This document shows, one piece after another, positions 63,766-64,000 of a DNA stretch of 64,000 nucleotides. Origin of the DNA: Tritrichomonas musculus (taxonomy: Eukaryota > Parabasalia > Tritrichomonadida > Tritrichomonadidae). The notes beneath the pieces are model-generated. The model saw nothing but the letters and a program-made list of their open reading frames with translations. It did not search any database and was not told the DNA's origin. The position numbers and the translations under genes are program-made. The stretch spans positions 682,001 through 746,000 of the forward strand of contig JAPFFF010000024.1 in the NCBI GenBank assembly GCA_039105265.1, read 5' to 3'. Position 1 is the first letter of the stretch. Every line of letters starts with the position of its first letter.

Positions 63766-63898
63766 AACCCCCTAACTTTTTCAACAACCCCCTAACTTTT
63801 TTTGACCATTTTTCCCTCTCAAATTAGCCTTTTTTGATGGCAAAAAGTACTTTCTTTTGAATTTAAATTTAAATATGGAAAAAAGTTAGGGGGTTTTG
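63766..63898. mobile_element. Short element with doubled AACCCCCTAACTTTTT ends
   Basis: CCCCCTAACTTTTT occurs at 63768 and 63788, and inversely as AAAAAAGTTAGGGGG at ~63879-63893. TA precedes the left copy. The piece is either a ~130-bp MITE or the left end of a longer element that runs out of the window. It interrupts an LRR gene. Confidence 0.6.
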
Positions 63899-64000
63899 TA
63901 AAGTTAAAATCAGGGCTTCTAAATTATAATACATAAATAATATTGAATACATTATTAAATATATTAAAATGAATGAACAATTATTGATCTAAAAAAGTTA

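Overview
The window looks like nuclear DNA of a parabasalid (trichomonad) protist, most likely a Tritrichomonas-like species. The basis is the gene content: giant ankyrin proteins, protein kinases fused to long Sel1 arrays, BspA-like leucine-rich proteins with a DUF3447-type ankyrin head, F5/8 type C (discoidin) proteins, part of a Maverick/Polinton, and pogo-like transposases. Genes are uninterrupted, intergenic DNA is extremely AT-rich, and TAA, TAG and TGA all act as stops. The species call is inference; the families are read directly from translations.

Layout. 1-6403 (minus, cut by the left edge) and 6555-15797 (plus) are two giant ankyrin paralogues arranged head to head over a 151-base gap. 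15808-18769 (minus) is a four-gene fragment of a Maverick. 20309-21205 is an F5/8 type C gene. 21561-24722 is a kinase-Sel1 gene. 26536-27558 (minus) is a MAP-kinase-like pseudokinase. 25448-39378 is dominated by TA-flanked DNA transposons and their short derivatives, including one open transposase (32754-34058), plus an unrecognised broken gene (29452-30795). 41601-46268 is a second kinase-Sel1 gene with 24 almost identical 108-base repeats. 46378-48350 is a gene graveyard: F5/8 domain, SecA-like helicase piece and DUF3447 ankyrin head. 48958-49386 is a small coiled-coil gene.

The most unusual locus is 49891-54912. A tyrosine-kinase-like (pseudo)kinase runs into one ankyrin repeat, and then seven more clear single ankyrin repeats and one decayed one follow on the same strand. 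Each is isolated by roughly 300-450 bases of quasi-repetitive AT-rich DNA, at a period near 480 bases. The junctions carry no consistent GT/AG splice signals. 55843-56460 (minus) is a bacterial-like nucleotidyltransferase with one internal stop. 57045-59189 (minus) is a DUF3447-BspA LRR gene. 59810-62996 is a probable complete pogo-like element with an open transposase and a 23-bp minisatellite. 63399-63763 is a BspA fragment ending at a short TA-flanked element.

The host genes point to signalling and scaffold families (kinases, ankyrin, Sel1, LRR, discoidin) that are expanded in trichomonads. Several expand by in-frame tandem repeat duplication. I found no tRNA, rRNA, CRISPR array or canonical trichomonad intron. 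All similarity calls were made by eye, without database searches.
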